Origin: JAWPMV01 sp038527215
Lineage (GTDB): Bacteria > Bacteroidota > Bacteroidia > J057
DNA: 6,493 bases
Assembly: GCA_038527215.1 (NCBI GenBank)
Contig: JBCBGC010000212.1
Location: 1 to 6,493, forward strand
Direction of reading: 5' to 3'
The translations under genes and the position numbers were made by a program. Below are positions 1-6,152 of this stretch, in pieces. Position 1 is the stretch's first letter. The number at the start of each line of letters is the position of its first letter. Under the pieces are notes generated by a model. It was not told where the DNA came from. It ran no database searches and was given only the letters and a program-made list of their open reading frames with translations.

Positions 1-117
1 GGCATCATCCCACATGCGATCATGCCCATAATCCTCTTCGAAGTGGATACTTTGGCCAATGGCATCTAAGCCTAAAACCAGAAGGCTTAGGAAAAATGCG
101 ATATGTCGGAGTTTCAT
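1..117 (-). CDS. N-terminus of a secreted protein of unknown function (partial)
   Basis: Only the first 39 codons are visible; the gene continues past the left edge. Residues 1-21 form a signal peptide: Lys3/Arg4 near the start, a hydrophobic stretch (IAFFLSLLVLGL), then a small-residue end AIG followed by Gln22, the usual Bacteroidota cleavage context. The visible mature part (QSIHFEEDYGHDRMWDDA) is acidic and matches no family I recognise. The ATG lies 2 bases after the TAA of the RHS-like gene upstream on the same strand, so the two are almost certainly on one mRNA and may be translationally coupled. A weak AAAGG lies 9 bases before the ATG, inside the end of the upstream gene. The open frame, signal peptide and spacing make the gene call strong. 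The function is unknown, and it could be anything exported across the inner membrane. Confidence 0.85.
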   Translation of the reverse strand, partial: MKLRHIAFFLSLLVLGLDAIGQSIHFEEDYGHDRMWDDA

Positions 118-119
118 GG

Positions 120-3100
120 TTATTGACCTTTATAGTTGTAGGTAAATCTTTGCAGTAGGTTACGGTCTTGGTCCCAAATATGGGTCAGGCGGTTCAGGTC
201 ATCATAATCAAAGTATTGGGGACGGCTATTTAAATCTGTGGCCGTATGAATCCTATCCCGGCTATCGTAGCAGTAGGTGGTCATGTGGGCCATTTCAGGA
301 TGGAGCCGGACTTCGTCTATGTTACCACTCGATCCGCTAACCGAGAAGGTGCCAGAGCCGCTATATTCGATTCGATAGGCATAGTATGTCCAGCCCTGCC
401 CATCACTTTCGGTTTGGTCATTCAAGGAAGAAATAGTGGCTCCACTTAGAGTTGGTTCACTGGTAGCCCAGCAACTAAAAGTATAGGTTCCTGCTGGAAA
501 ATTAGCTTTCGTAATACTTCCACTGGTTAAGGGATAGGCTCGAGTTCCTGTTTTAAACACCGTGGTATTAGGGGTTCCACTATAACTCCATCCCCCTAAA
601 CTACCATCTTCAAAGCTGGAAAAAGCTATTTGATCTTCGGTCGCATTAACAGTCTCTGCTATAGGTAGGTTAGCTCCTTCATTCCAGAGATAGGCTTTGG
701 AAGGACCCTGGGTCTTTTTTAAACTGGTAAGCTGCCCAGTTGCAAAATCAAAAGTAAGCTCAGCCCTTTCGGCATAATACGAGGAGGCTGGAAAAATAGA
801 GGTAAAGAGGCCTGAATTTTGATTTTCAGCAAGACTTGCCGCAGTAAGCGCCTGTTCAGTTTCTAGCAGGTATTGCTTATGAGGTTTAATCAGGGTGTCG
901 TTTCCAACAATTGATCTGCTAAATGTGGTAATCCCTCCAGTGGTTATTTTGAGACTATCCTCAGTTTCTCCTTGCCAGGTCTGTACTTCAATGGGTGGGA
1001 GAATCATGTGCCGACTTAGGAGTTCATTAATGGTGGGGCCACCTGTGAATGAAACGATAGAAGAATAATCAGGGGGGAACTTTGATCTACTTTCAACGAT
1101 GGTTCCATCACTGTTGGTGGTTCTGCTCCGAGTTTTCTGAAAGTGATTGGGACTTTCATGGTAATTATGGGTTATCTGTACCAGATCTGTTTGATTATGA
1201 TCTCTTTCGGTCTGAGTTATAGTACCGATAAATTTGTGAGCCGAAACAACCGTGTAAGTGCTATAGGGCTTTCCATTTACTGTATGAATCGCCTGGAAGG
1301 TAGTTGAACTGTCGTGAAAGTCATACAGATTCTCTGTGAATTGAACCAGGTTTTCAGCTTCATTATAGACCTCGACTTTTAGAAGATCACCTCTTCGCCA
1401 GGAGTTGTTGGTTACCGCACTGGAAAAATAGCTACAGACATTGGGGTCATTGGGAGAAGCATAAGGACTGTAATAATGATAGAGCTCCATATCCAGGTTC
1501 TCAAACGGATAAGCAGTAGGATGGATGGCAGGATCCAATATTGAACAGCCATACTCGATTTGATCAGGTATTTGCCAGGCACTGTTATAGGTATAAATCG
1601 TTCGACCTGCCCCCCCTCCAATGACTCTTTCAGTTACGATGGGGTATTGAATTTCACTATTACCCCAACCACCTAGTCGAACTTGTGGACCAGAAAAGAT
1701 TTTTTGACCATTGCTCTCGAATTTTAAAAATTCAGGCAAACTAGCGATCACCCCTTGGGAATAGGTAGGCACTCCGGGAAGCGCTTGATCAGCGAATGCT
1801 TCCCTGTAATCATATGACTTTACGAGGTCAGGGCCAGTACCATTGGTAGAGGATCTTATTTCTTTAATTCTAAGCCCGCCACCAATCCGTTCTCCTGTAC
1901 CCTGAATTTTTCGATAGGTGATTTTTGCGGTAATATCAATGCCGATTCCCTCTGATTCAAGGATATAACTTCCTGATGGAAATAAATATTCCTCGCTTCC
2001 ACTTTCATTAATGCTTCCATAAGTCTTGGTGAAGATGGTATCCAGATTCAGATCTAAAAAGGAGACCCTGCCCGATTGGCTCGAGCATGCTCCTTGGTTG
2101 TCGAAGCCCCATTCAAGGGTTAGGATCGTATGGGGTAAATAAGTCGCAGGGTAGGATAAATTATGAACGTAATTTTCCCCTGTAAGAAAGGTGTCTCTCT
2201 TTACCTCAACAATACATTGACTCCCTATTCCCCCTTGTCCCATATCAATTACGGTAGGATTAATGTCAAAGGCATAATCAACTTCTTGCCGGCCGAGAGG
2301 TCTATCTCCCGGAGCAGGATTGAGGTCTGATAAAATACTACCGGGTGAAATATGAAGCGGCACTAAGCCTCCCACCTTGGAGAACTTGTGAGCTTCGTAG
2401 GTAAACGCTGTATATCCCCCAGTAGGATAATCTATTCTGGTGAGGGTACCGGTTTTCATGGCTGTCGTATCTGGGTAGCGATCACCCCTCAGGTAAGTCC
2501 TTGGAATAGGATTAAATACAGTTGAATCAGCATTAAAGTGGTAAAATGCCACCGTAGTTGGAAGAATTTCAGTTTGGGACTTAGCGTTGTAATATCCCCA
2601 GAAGTCCATTGCATTGGATTCATTGAGAAGAGATCCGATAGCTTGCGTCCAAATAGGTTCAGGGAGATTGTTTCGCTGGAAATAGGTAAAACTGTGAGGC
2701 GGTTTACTGAAACTCGTTCCAATATTAGAAACTTCTGACACCTCATCCAAATACATGCGGTCTTTATGATCGCTGTAATCAAACCCATATTTACTTACCA
2801 ATACGCCATCGTTCGTGTAGAGTCGAAGGGTATCCAGTTTAAATCCGAGATCGTTGGTTCCACTGCGGTTTGGAACACTAAAGGTCCCAGTAGTAAAAAC
2901 GTCAATAAGATCCGTACGGTCAGATACTTCAAAGGTAAGATAGTGAGAGGTACTAATAATACTATCCAGGTGCCAGGTATAGGAAATGTTTCGGTTGTAG
3001 ATCGTAGTATCTTGACCGGTGTCGGTCTCATAGTATCTTAGATCACGTCCTCTTAAGTCCAAAAAGAACGGTTCATAAGTCAATCTTATGATTTCTCTTT

Positions 3101-3947
3101 TGTCAGCGGATTGAATCTGGGTTAGATACCAGCCAGAAAAATGGTAGTTATCCTGATTATAAGTTTGACCCACATACCCTTCTTGTGAAAATTCTGGTTT
3201 GTCGAAGGTATAAATTGTACCATCAGGTCCGGTGAGAATTATCTCCTGAATCAGAGAATTAGGGCTAGGATTCAAGCTCCCTACGTTCGGATGATTATCC
3301 ACATAATTACCAGTGTTTATCTCTATTCGAATTTCTTGAGCGGGAAATACAATGGGCTCTAAGTTTTCATCCAGCATGAATTTCCCGCTTATGCCAGCGA
3401 CATTAAAATAAAATTCATCTGGAGCCGCATCTACTAACCCTTGGTTAAAAAGATCTACTATCGTCTGACAATCCTGGTAATCGGCATGGTTCGGATCTCC
3501 ACAGGCCCCACTTTCTAAATAGTCAAGATAGTTGGTAGTAGTATTATGCATGTGTAACCACCCCGATCCTGGTTTATCATCCGGCTGCCCTTTCACAGAT
3601 CTCGTAATTACTCCTCCGGCGTTAAGGCTCCAGCCTAAGCCCACCCAAGAGGGAATTTCATCTATTTTTACCCCACCACTATGATAGCTCAATGAGATAT
3701 CCAGCCCCAACTGACGGCCTTTGATCTGGGTTAATGGAATACCGATTTGCGGCAAGCCCGAAGAAAAATTAACGGGAACCGCACCATATTCCCCTAGGGC
3801 TGAAGCCGTAGGAGAGGGAGGCATAATGGCATATTGTTCTTCAAAACTTACCTGGGCTGAGAGTGAACCAAGAAATACAATTAGGATGAAGCTGAAAAGC
3901 CCTGCTATTACTTGACTTCTAGGAATAGAAAATTGGTGAGTATTCAT
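120..3947 (-). CDS. Large secreted YD-repeat (RHS-like) protein without RHS core or toxin tip
   Basis: The product has 1275 residues. I chose the ATG at 3947 over the in-frame ATG at 3986 because it places a normal signal peptide at residues 1-31 (hydrophobic IAGLFSFILIVFLGSLSA, then Gln32); the longer start adds 13 residues ahead of it. Residues 84-116 (LSYHSGGVKIDEIPSWVGLG, then WSLNAGGVITR) resemble the entry segment of SpvB/TcB/RHS-type shell proteins. The middle is a long beta-rich, Tyr/Asp/Gly-rich region. Residues 1084-1102 (KAYLWNEGANLPIAETVNA) are a motif typical of Bacteroidota RHS-like proteins. A jellyroll-like insert follows at about 1108-1214, then two YD motifs, YDSRDRI (1227-1233) and YDDLNRL (1248-1254). 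The protein ends at NYKGQ with no RHS core, no variable toxin tip and no T9SS sorting domain. By family analogy it may form an extracellular or periplasmic beta-shell; partner and substrate are unknown. No frameshift is seen. The next gene starts 2 bases downstream. Confidence 0.9.
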   Translation of the reverse strand: MNTHQFSIPRSQVIAGLFSFILIVFLGSLSAQVSFEEQYAIMPPSPTASALGEYGAVPVNFSSGLPQIGIPLTQIKGRQLGLDISLSYHSGGVKIDEIPSWVGLGWSLNAGGVITRSVKGQPDDKPGSGWLHMHNTTTNYLDYLESGACGDPNHADYQDCQTIVDLFNQGLVDAAPDEFYFNVAGISGKFMLDENLEPIVFPAQEIRIEINTGNYVDNHPNVGSLNPSPNSLIQEIILTGPDGTIYTFDKPEFSQEGYVGQTYNQDNYHFSGWYLTQIQSADKREIIRLTYEPFFLDLRGRDLRYYETDTGQDTTIYNRNISYTWHLDSIISTSHYLTFEVSDRTDLIDVFTTGTFSVPNRSGTNDLGFKLDTLRLYTNDGVLVSKYGFDYSDHKDRMYLDEVSEVSNIGTSFSKPPHSFTYFQRNNLPEPIWTQAIGSLLNESNAMDFWGYYNAKSQTEILPTTVAFYHFNADSTVFNPIPRTYLRGDRYPDTTAMKTGTLTRIDYPTGGYTAFTYEAHKFSKVGGLVPLHISPGSILSDLNPAPGDRPLGRQEVDYAFDINPTVIDMGQGGIGSQCIVEVKRDTFLTGENYVHNLSYPATYLPHTILTLEWGFDNQGACSSQSGRVSFLDLNLDTIFTKTYGSINESGSEEYLFPSGSYILESEGIGIDITAKITYRKIQGTGERIGGGLRIKEIRSSTNGTGPDLVKSYDYREAFADQALPGVPTYSQGVIASLPEFLKFESNGQKIFSGPQVRLGGWGNSEIQYPIVTERVIGGGAGRTIYTYNSAWQIPDQIEYGCSILDPAIHPTAYPFENLDMELYHYYSPYASPNDPNVCSYFSSAVTNNSWRRGDLLKVEVYNEAENLVQFTENLYDFHDSSTTFQAIHTVNGKPYSTYTVVSAHKFIGTITQTERDHNQTDLVQITHNYHESPNHFQKTRSRTTNSDGTIVESRSKFPPDYSSIVSFTGGPTINELLSRHMILPPIEVQTWQGETEDSLKITTGGITTFSRSIVGNDTLIKPHKQYLLETEQALTAASLAENQNSGLFTSIFPASSYYAERAELTFDFATGQLTSLKKTQGPSKAYLWNEGANLPIAETVNATEDQIAFSSFEDGSLGGWSYSGTPNTTVFKTGTRAYPLTSGSITKANFPAGTYTFSCWATSEPTLSGATISSLNDQTESDGQGWTYYAYRIEYSGSGTFSVSGSSGNIDEVRLHPEMAHMTTYCYDSRDRIHTATDLNSRPQYFDYDDLNRLTHIWDQDRNLLQRFTYNYKGQ
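306..626 (-). other. Carbohydrate-binding-like beta-sandwich insert within the RHS-like protein
   Basis: This covers residues about 1108-1214 of the RHS-like protein. It begins with AFSSFEDGSLGGW, a pattern seen at the start of many jellyroll carbohydrate-binding-like modules. It continues with alternating short hydrophobic strands (GTYTFSCWA, WTYYAYRIEY, GTFSVSG) and closes with NIDEVRLHPE, the usual last strand of such domains. It sits between the PIAETVNA motif and the YD repeats. The domain call is by pattern only; the ligand is unknown, and it could be structural rather than sugar-binding. Confidence 0.5.
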
Positions 3948-4003
3948 GGTGGATGGTTTGGGAATACAAAGCATAGGATTCTGCAAAACATAAGTATCCT
4001 GGT

Positions 4004-4030
4004 CTGCCTAACTATTGTCTTTTTAGGCAG
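4004..4030 (-). repeat. Inverted repeat, 8-bp arms, 11-base loop
   Basis: CTGCCTAA at 4004-4011 is the perfect reverse complement of TTAGGCAG at 4023-4030. In the minus-strand transcript it would fold into an 8-bp hairpin about 57 bases before the ATG of the RHS-like gene. Neither side has a T-run, so it is not a standard intrinsic terminator. It could be a leader hairpin, a protein-binding site or an mRNA-stabilising element. Confidence 0.55.
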
Positions 4031-4040
4031 GTAATGGGAT

Positions 4041-4062
4041 TAGGTCTTTCATGACCTAGGTC
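4041..4062 (-). repeat. Overlapping inverted repeat and 10-bp palindrome
   Basis: TAGGTC at 4041-4046 pairs with GACCTA at 4053-4058 across a 6-base loop. The second arm is also part of a perfect 10-bp palindrome, GACCTAGGTC (4053-4062), so two alternative pairings share one arm. There is no T-run after it. A terminator is unlikely; an operator or alternative RNA fold is possible but unproven. Confidence 0.45.
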
Positions 4063-4074
4063 CTTATCTTTTTA

Positions 4075-4090
4075 TACAAGCATTCTTGTA
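4075..4090 (-). repeat. Short stem-loop 10 bases after the stop of the small secreted gene
   Basis: TACAAG (4075-4080) and CTTGTA (4085-4090) form a 6-bp stem with a 4-base loop. It lies just downstream of the stop codon at 4101-4103 on the minus strand and is followed in the transcript by TAAAAAGAT, not by a U-run. The position suits a 3' end or RNA-stability hairpin, but the missing U-tract makes an intrinsic terminator weak. Confidence 0.4.
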
Positions 4091-4100
4091 GAGAGAATTG

Positions 4101-4520
4101 CTACTTCTTTACGCAAGGCTCTTGCGCGATAGAAGAAAGATTTCCCTTTTTATCACGGGTGGCGACATAGGCGGTCCAGTTAGTACTGCCAGACCGCATA
4201 CCGAAGTCAATCCAAACATTTTTACCGCGCCGGAGATAGGCGACACCCTTCCGATTTCCCCTTCTTCGGGCAAAAGGAATGGCCCGTTCAATCTTTTTGC
4301 TGGAATTATTGTTGTGTTGGATACGGATGACGATGGCCTCTACATCTGTGGTGTCGGCCAGTTCAAATTTCATCACGAATTGGCTTTGAGCGGCGCTCCC
4401 AGCTTTTGCGGAATCTGCACGAGCCTGGAACTTAAGTTTTGCCACCGAAGCGGTATGAGGACTTTGACTCCAGAGCCAACAAGGCATAAGGAGTAGCCCC
4501 AAGAAAAGGCTGGTTTTCAT
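4101..4520 (-). CDS. Small basic secreted protein, possibly one fibronectin-III-like domain
   Basis: The product has 139 residues and I do not recognise its family with certainty. Residues 1-18 are a signal peptide (MKTSLFLGLLLMPCWLWS) followed by Gln19. Cys14 has Pro before it, so this is not a good lipobox. The mature part alternates likely beta strands (QFVMKFEL 47-54, DVEAIVIRIQ 59-68, KNVWIDFG 100-107, NWTAYVATRD 114-123) and ends with a KKGNLSS turn, which suggests a single Ig/Fn3-like sandwich of about 110 residues. It is strongly basic around 75-100 (KKIER, ARRRGNRKG, LRRGK). Cys136 is the only cysteine in the mature chain. It is flanked on the same strand by the T9SS-signal protein and the RHS-like gene, so a surface or periplasmic role alongside the latter is an inference. 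An overlapping plus-strand frame exists, but the signal peptide and the shared orientation favour this strand. Confidence 0.8.
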   Translation of the reverse strand: MKTSLFLGLLLMPCWLWSQSPHTASVAKLKFQARADSAKAGSAAQSQFVMKFELADTTDVEAIVIRIQHNNNSSKKIERAIPFARRRGNRKGVAYLRRGKNVWIDFGMRSGSTNWTAYVATRDKKGNLSSIAQEPCVKK

Positions 4521-4569
4521 TGGTTTGAAGGGTTAGCTGTATGATAAATGCACGAAGTGGCAGATAATA

Positions 4570-4600
4570 TCAACGTAGGAAGTTTTTTGCAAAATTCCAA
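4570..4600 (-). promoter_or_regulatory. Candidate Bacteroidota-type promoter for the small secreted gene
   Basis: On the minus strand TTGG (complement of 4597-4600) is followed after 19 bases by TACGTTGA (complement of 4570-4577). The known Bacteroidota consensus is TTTG at -33 and TAnnTTTG at -7 with roughly this spacing, so both boxes match only in part. Transcription would start near 4563, giving a leader of about 44 bases before the ATG at 4520. Confidence 0.3.
4578..4598. repeat. Interrupted palindrome in the candidate promoter spacer
   Basis: A perfect 10-bp palindrome, TTTTGCAAAA (4585-4594), is flanked by GGAA (4578-4581) and TTCC (4595-4598). These also pair, but with three extra bases on the left side (4582-4584). 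The element fills the spacer between the proposed -33 and -7 boxes, where a repressor could block transcription. It is AT-rich, so chance is a real alternative. Confidence 0.35.
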
Positions 4601-4678
4601 CGGCATATTAATCTTTTCCTTTCTCTTAATAAAAAAATAAGATGAATAATATGATTGGCCGAAATAAAATGCTCTCAT

Positions 4679-5959
4679 TTACCTGAGCAAAACCACATAT
4701 CCCTTTTTTATATGTCGTTGTTGACGGGGATCCAGAAATGATAGTACCCAATAATAAGTCCCGGCTGGCATAGGCGCTCTATGCCAGGTTCCATCCCAAC
4801 CAGGATGAAGCGAAGTTGATTGAAAAATTTCTCTTCCCCAGCGATCAAATATGATCCAAGTAGGATCAATGACGTTTAGAGCTTCCATGGGCAGGAAAAG
4901 GTCATTATACCCATCGCCATTTGGCGAAAAGACATTGGGCATTTCCAGGGTATGGGTACAGACAGTACTGCCCACCACTATAGTATCAGTGAATAGACAT
5001 TCCCCCTTCCAGGCTGTAAGTTCATAAAGGCCGGGACGTTCAATTATTCGCTCAGGCCCCGTCAGTCCATCTGACCATGAAAATTCAGTGGCGTTTGGAA
5101 TGGGGTTAGGAGCCACAGAGAAAGATTCTCCCTCACAAATGGCCGTGTCAGCTGGTAGTTGAAAGCGTGGGTAAGCGTTTACTTGTACCCTTAAGCTGTC
5201 CACTACCACTAAGTCCCGATAATGATAATGTATGGTATACAGACCCGGAAATCGAATGACCAGCCGGTCAGTTTTTAAACCAAAACCCATTGATAGGGTC
5301 ATATCTGGGTGGCTGGATGTCAGCACCAAGGAATCTCCTTCACAAAGGGTCGTATCAGGCCCTGCATCCATTATGATCCTGCCCTGATAAATGGGACTTA
5401 AATGATCGATAAATACATTAGCCCAGGTGGGATCAGAAGGATCGGAGAACTCACTCTGAAGAATAAGATACTTGGCCGCCTGCTCGGTCGAAAAGTTGAA
5501 AATCCTGGATTCCCAGCCATCCAAAGGCGCTAGATCGGATTGGTAGATACGTTTTCTATAAGATGCTGGGGCATCAGGGGTCGTGTCGCTTACCCAGAAA
5601 TTGATTCGGCAAGGTTCTCTTCCTCCGTTTCCATAAATATCACTGGTGCCGCTTATCCAAAAAATCATATTCCATTCCTGCCCAGCGGGTATATCTACTC
5701 GCACAAACGTGTGCTCCTGAGTGCCATTTGACCGGGTAACCATGCCTAGATAATAGTTGCCATGATAAGCCGGGGCTGTTACGGACCAATTCCCGGGCTG
5801 ATGATCGGGCGTTGACAAATGTTGCCAGGGCTCAGGAGGAAACTCACGCAGAATCGTATCCTCAAAAGAAGGATTGGGAATCATGATCTGTGCAAGGGAC
5901 AGGGCATGCAGCCCAAACACAAAAAGAGGGAGCAGAATATTTTTCAAATGATGAATCAT
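4679..5959 (-). CDS. Secreted multidomain protein with type B T9SS sorting domain (gliding motility-associated C-terminal domain)
   Basis: The product has 426 residues. I chose the ATG at 5959 because it begins a clean signal peptide (residues 1-23, ending SLA before Gln24); an in-frame ATG at 6034 would add 25 residues ahead of it. Residues 25-192 look like a jellyroll/beta-sandwich, opening with PNPSFED and containing long aromatic strands, perhaps carbohydrate-binding. Two Ig/PKD-like domains follow, at about 197-261 (DAGPDTTLCEGDSLVLT) and 264-331 (LPADTAICEGESFSVAPN). Residues 339-426 are the sorting domain: MPNVFSPNGDGYNDLFLP, then IIFDRWGREIFQS, GWDGTW, PAGTYYWVLSF and a final KKGYVVLLR. 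In this family the domain directs export through the T9SS outer-membrane translocon and release or attachment at the surface. No catalytic motif is seen, so an adhesin or binding role is the likelier inference. It is the first of the minus-strand genes and is divergent from the gene at 6153. Confidence 0.92.
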   Translation of the reverse strand: MIHHLKNILLPLFVFGLHALSLAQIMIPNPSFEDTILREFPPEPWQHLSTPDHQPGNWSVTAPAYHGNYYLGMVTRSNGTQEHTFVRVDIPAGQEWNMIFWISGTSDIYGNGGREPCRINFWVSDTTPDAPASYRKRIYQSDLAPLDGWESRIFNFSTEQAAKYLILQSEFSDPSDPTWANVFIDHLSPIYQGRIIMDAGPDTTLCEGDSLVLTSSHPDMTLSMGFGLKTDRLVIRFPGLYTIHYHYRDLVVVDSLRVQVNAYPRFQLPADTAICEGESFSVAPNPIPNATEFSWSDGLTGPERIIERPGLYELTAWKGECLFTDTIVVGSTVCTHTLEMPNVFSPNGDGYNDLFLPMEALNVIDPTWIIFDRWGREIFQSTSLHPGWDGTWHRAPMPAGTYYWVLSFLDPRQQRHIKKGYVVLLR

Positions 5960-6152
5960 GGCTAGCTGTATTTCCTTCTTAGGTTGTAGAAGTAAAGTAC
6001 GGAAAAGCGTGGATTTTAAAAATGAGGAAAGCACAGCTCAGGCTGATTACTTAAAACTTTTATTTCGCCATAAAAATAAATTCACCTCACTAAACTTTAC
6101 TTTTGCCCAAAACTTCCGATATTAAGGTTTCCGGCAATTAAGTTTTTTCTTC
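5960..6152. promoter_or_regulatory. Divergent intergenic region
   Basis: These 193 AT-rich bases lie between two divergent starts, so they should carry promoters in both directions. On the plus strand TACTTTTG (6098-6105) fits the Bacteroidota -7 box TAnnTTTG exactly and would give a leader of about 40 bases to the ATG at 6153, but no TTTG is seen about 19 bases upstream of it. For the minus-strand gene I find only a poor -7-like site (GTACTTTAC, complement of 5993-6001). No SD-like site is seen before 6153; before 5959 an AAGGA lies about 13 bases from the ATG, rather far. Confidence 0.4.

Larger units (their letters stand above)
3948..4100. other. Intergenic stretch between small secreted gene and RHS-like gene
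   Basis: These 153 bases separate two minus-strand genes. I see three short inverted repeats (listed separately) but no convincing -33/-7 promoter for the RHS-like gene. Two imperfect -7-like sites, TATGTTTTG and TATGCTTTG on the minus strand, each have one base too many compared with TAnnTTTG and have no TTTG about 19 bases upstream. The RHS-like gene may therefore be read through from upstream or may use a promoter I cannot recognise. Confidence 0.5.
4521..4678. other. Intergenic stretch upstream of the small secreted gene
   Basis: These 158 AT-rich bases lie between the stop of the T9SS-signal gene and the start of the small secreted gene. They contain a candidate promoter (4570-4600) and a palindrome, listed separately. 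A minus-strand run of seven T (complement of 4631-4637) follows no stable stem, and a 5-bp stem at 4667-4680 overlaps the stop codon. I see no firm terminator. Confidence 0.5.

Noticed and set aside
1412..3041. Several open frames of 60-100 codons on both strands inside the RHS-like gene
   Set aside because: They overlap a long intact frame with clear family motifs, and their own translations show no domain, signal peptide or sensible composition.
120..3947. Polymorphic toxin of the RHS type with an immunity gene
   Set aside because: No core motif, no variable C-terminal tip and no immunity-like small cytoplasmic gene is visible; the gene immediately after it encodes an exported protein.
3948..3986. 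Longer start for the RHS-like gene (ATG at 3986)
   Set aside because: The extra 13 residues would sit ahead of an otherwise normal signal peptide; the ATG at 3947 gives the expected length.
4098..4496. Plus-strand open frame of 132 codons
   Set aside because: It lies almost wholly antisense to the small secreted gene, has no signal peptide or recognisable motif, and opposes the direction of all neighbours. It is most likely a shadow of the GC-richer coding strand.
4631..4680. Intrinsic terminator after the T9SS-signal gene
   Set aside because: The only nearby stem (AAATG/CATTT, 4667-4680) has 5 AT-rich pairs and overlaps the stop codon. The T7 run is 30 bases away and has no stem in front of it.
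5960..6034. Longer start for the T9SS-signal gene (ATG at 6034)
   Set aside because: It would add 25 residues before a well-formed signal peptide and take up much of the divergent promoter region.
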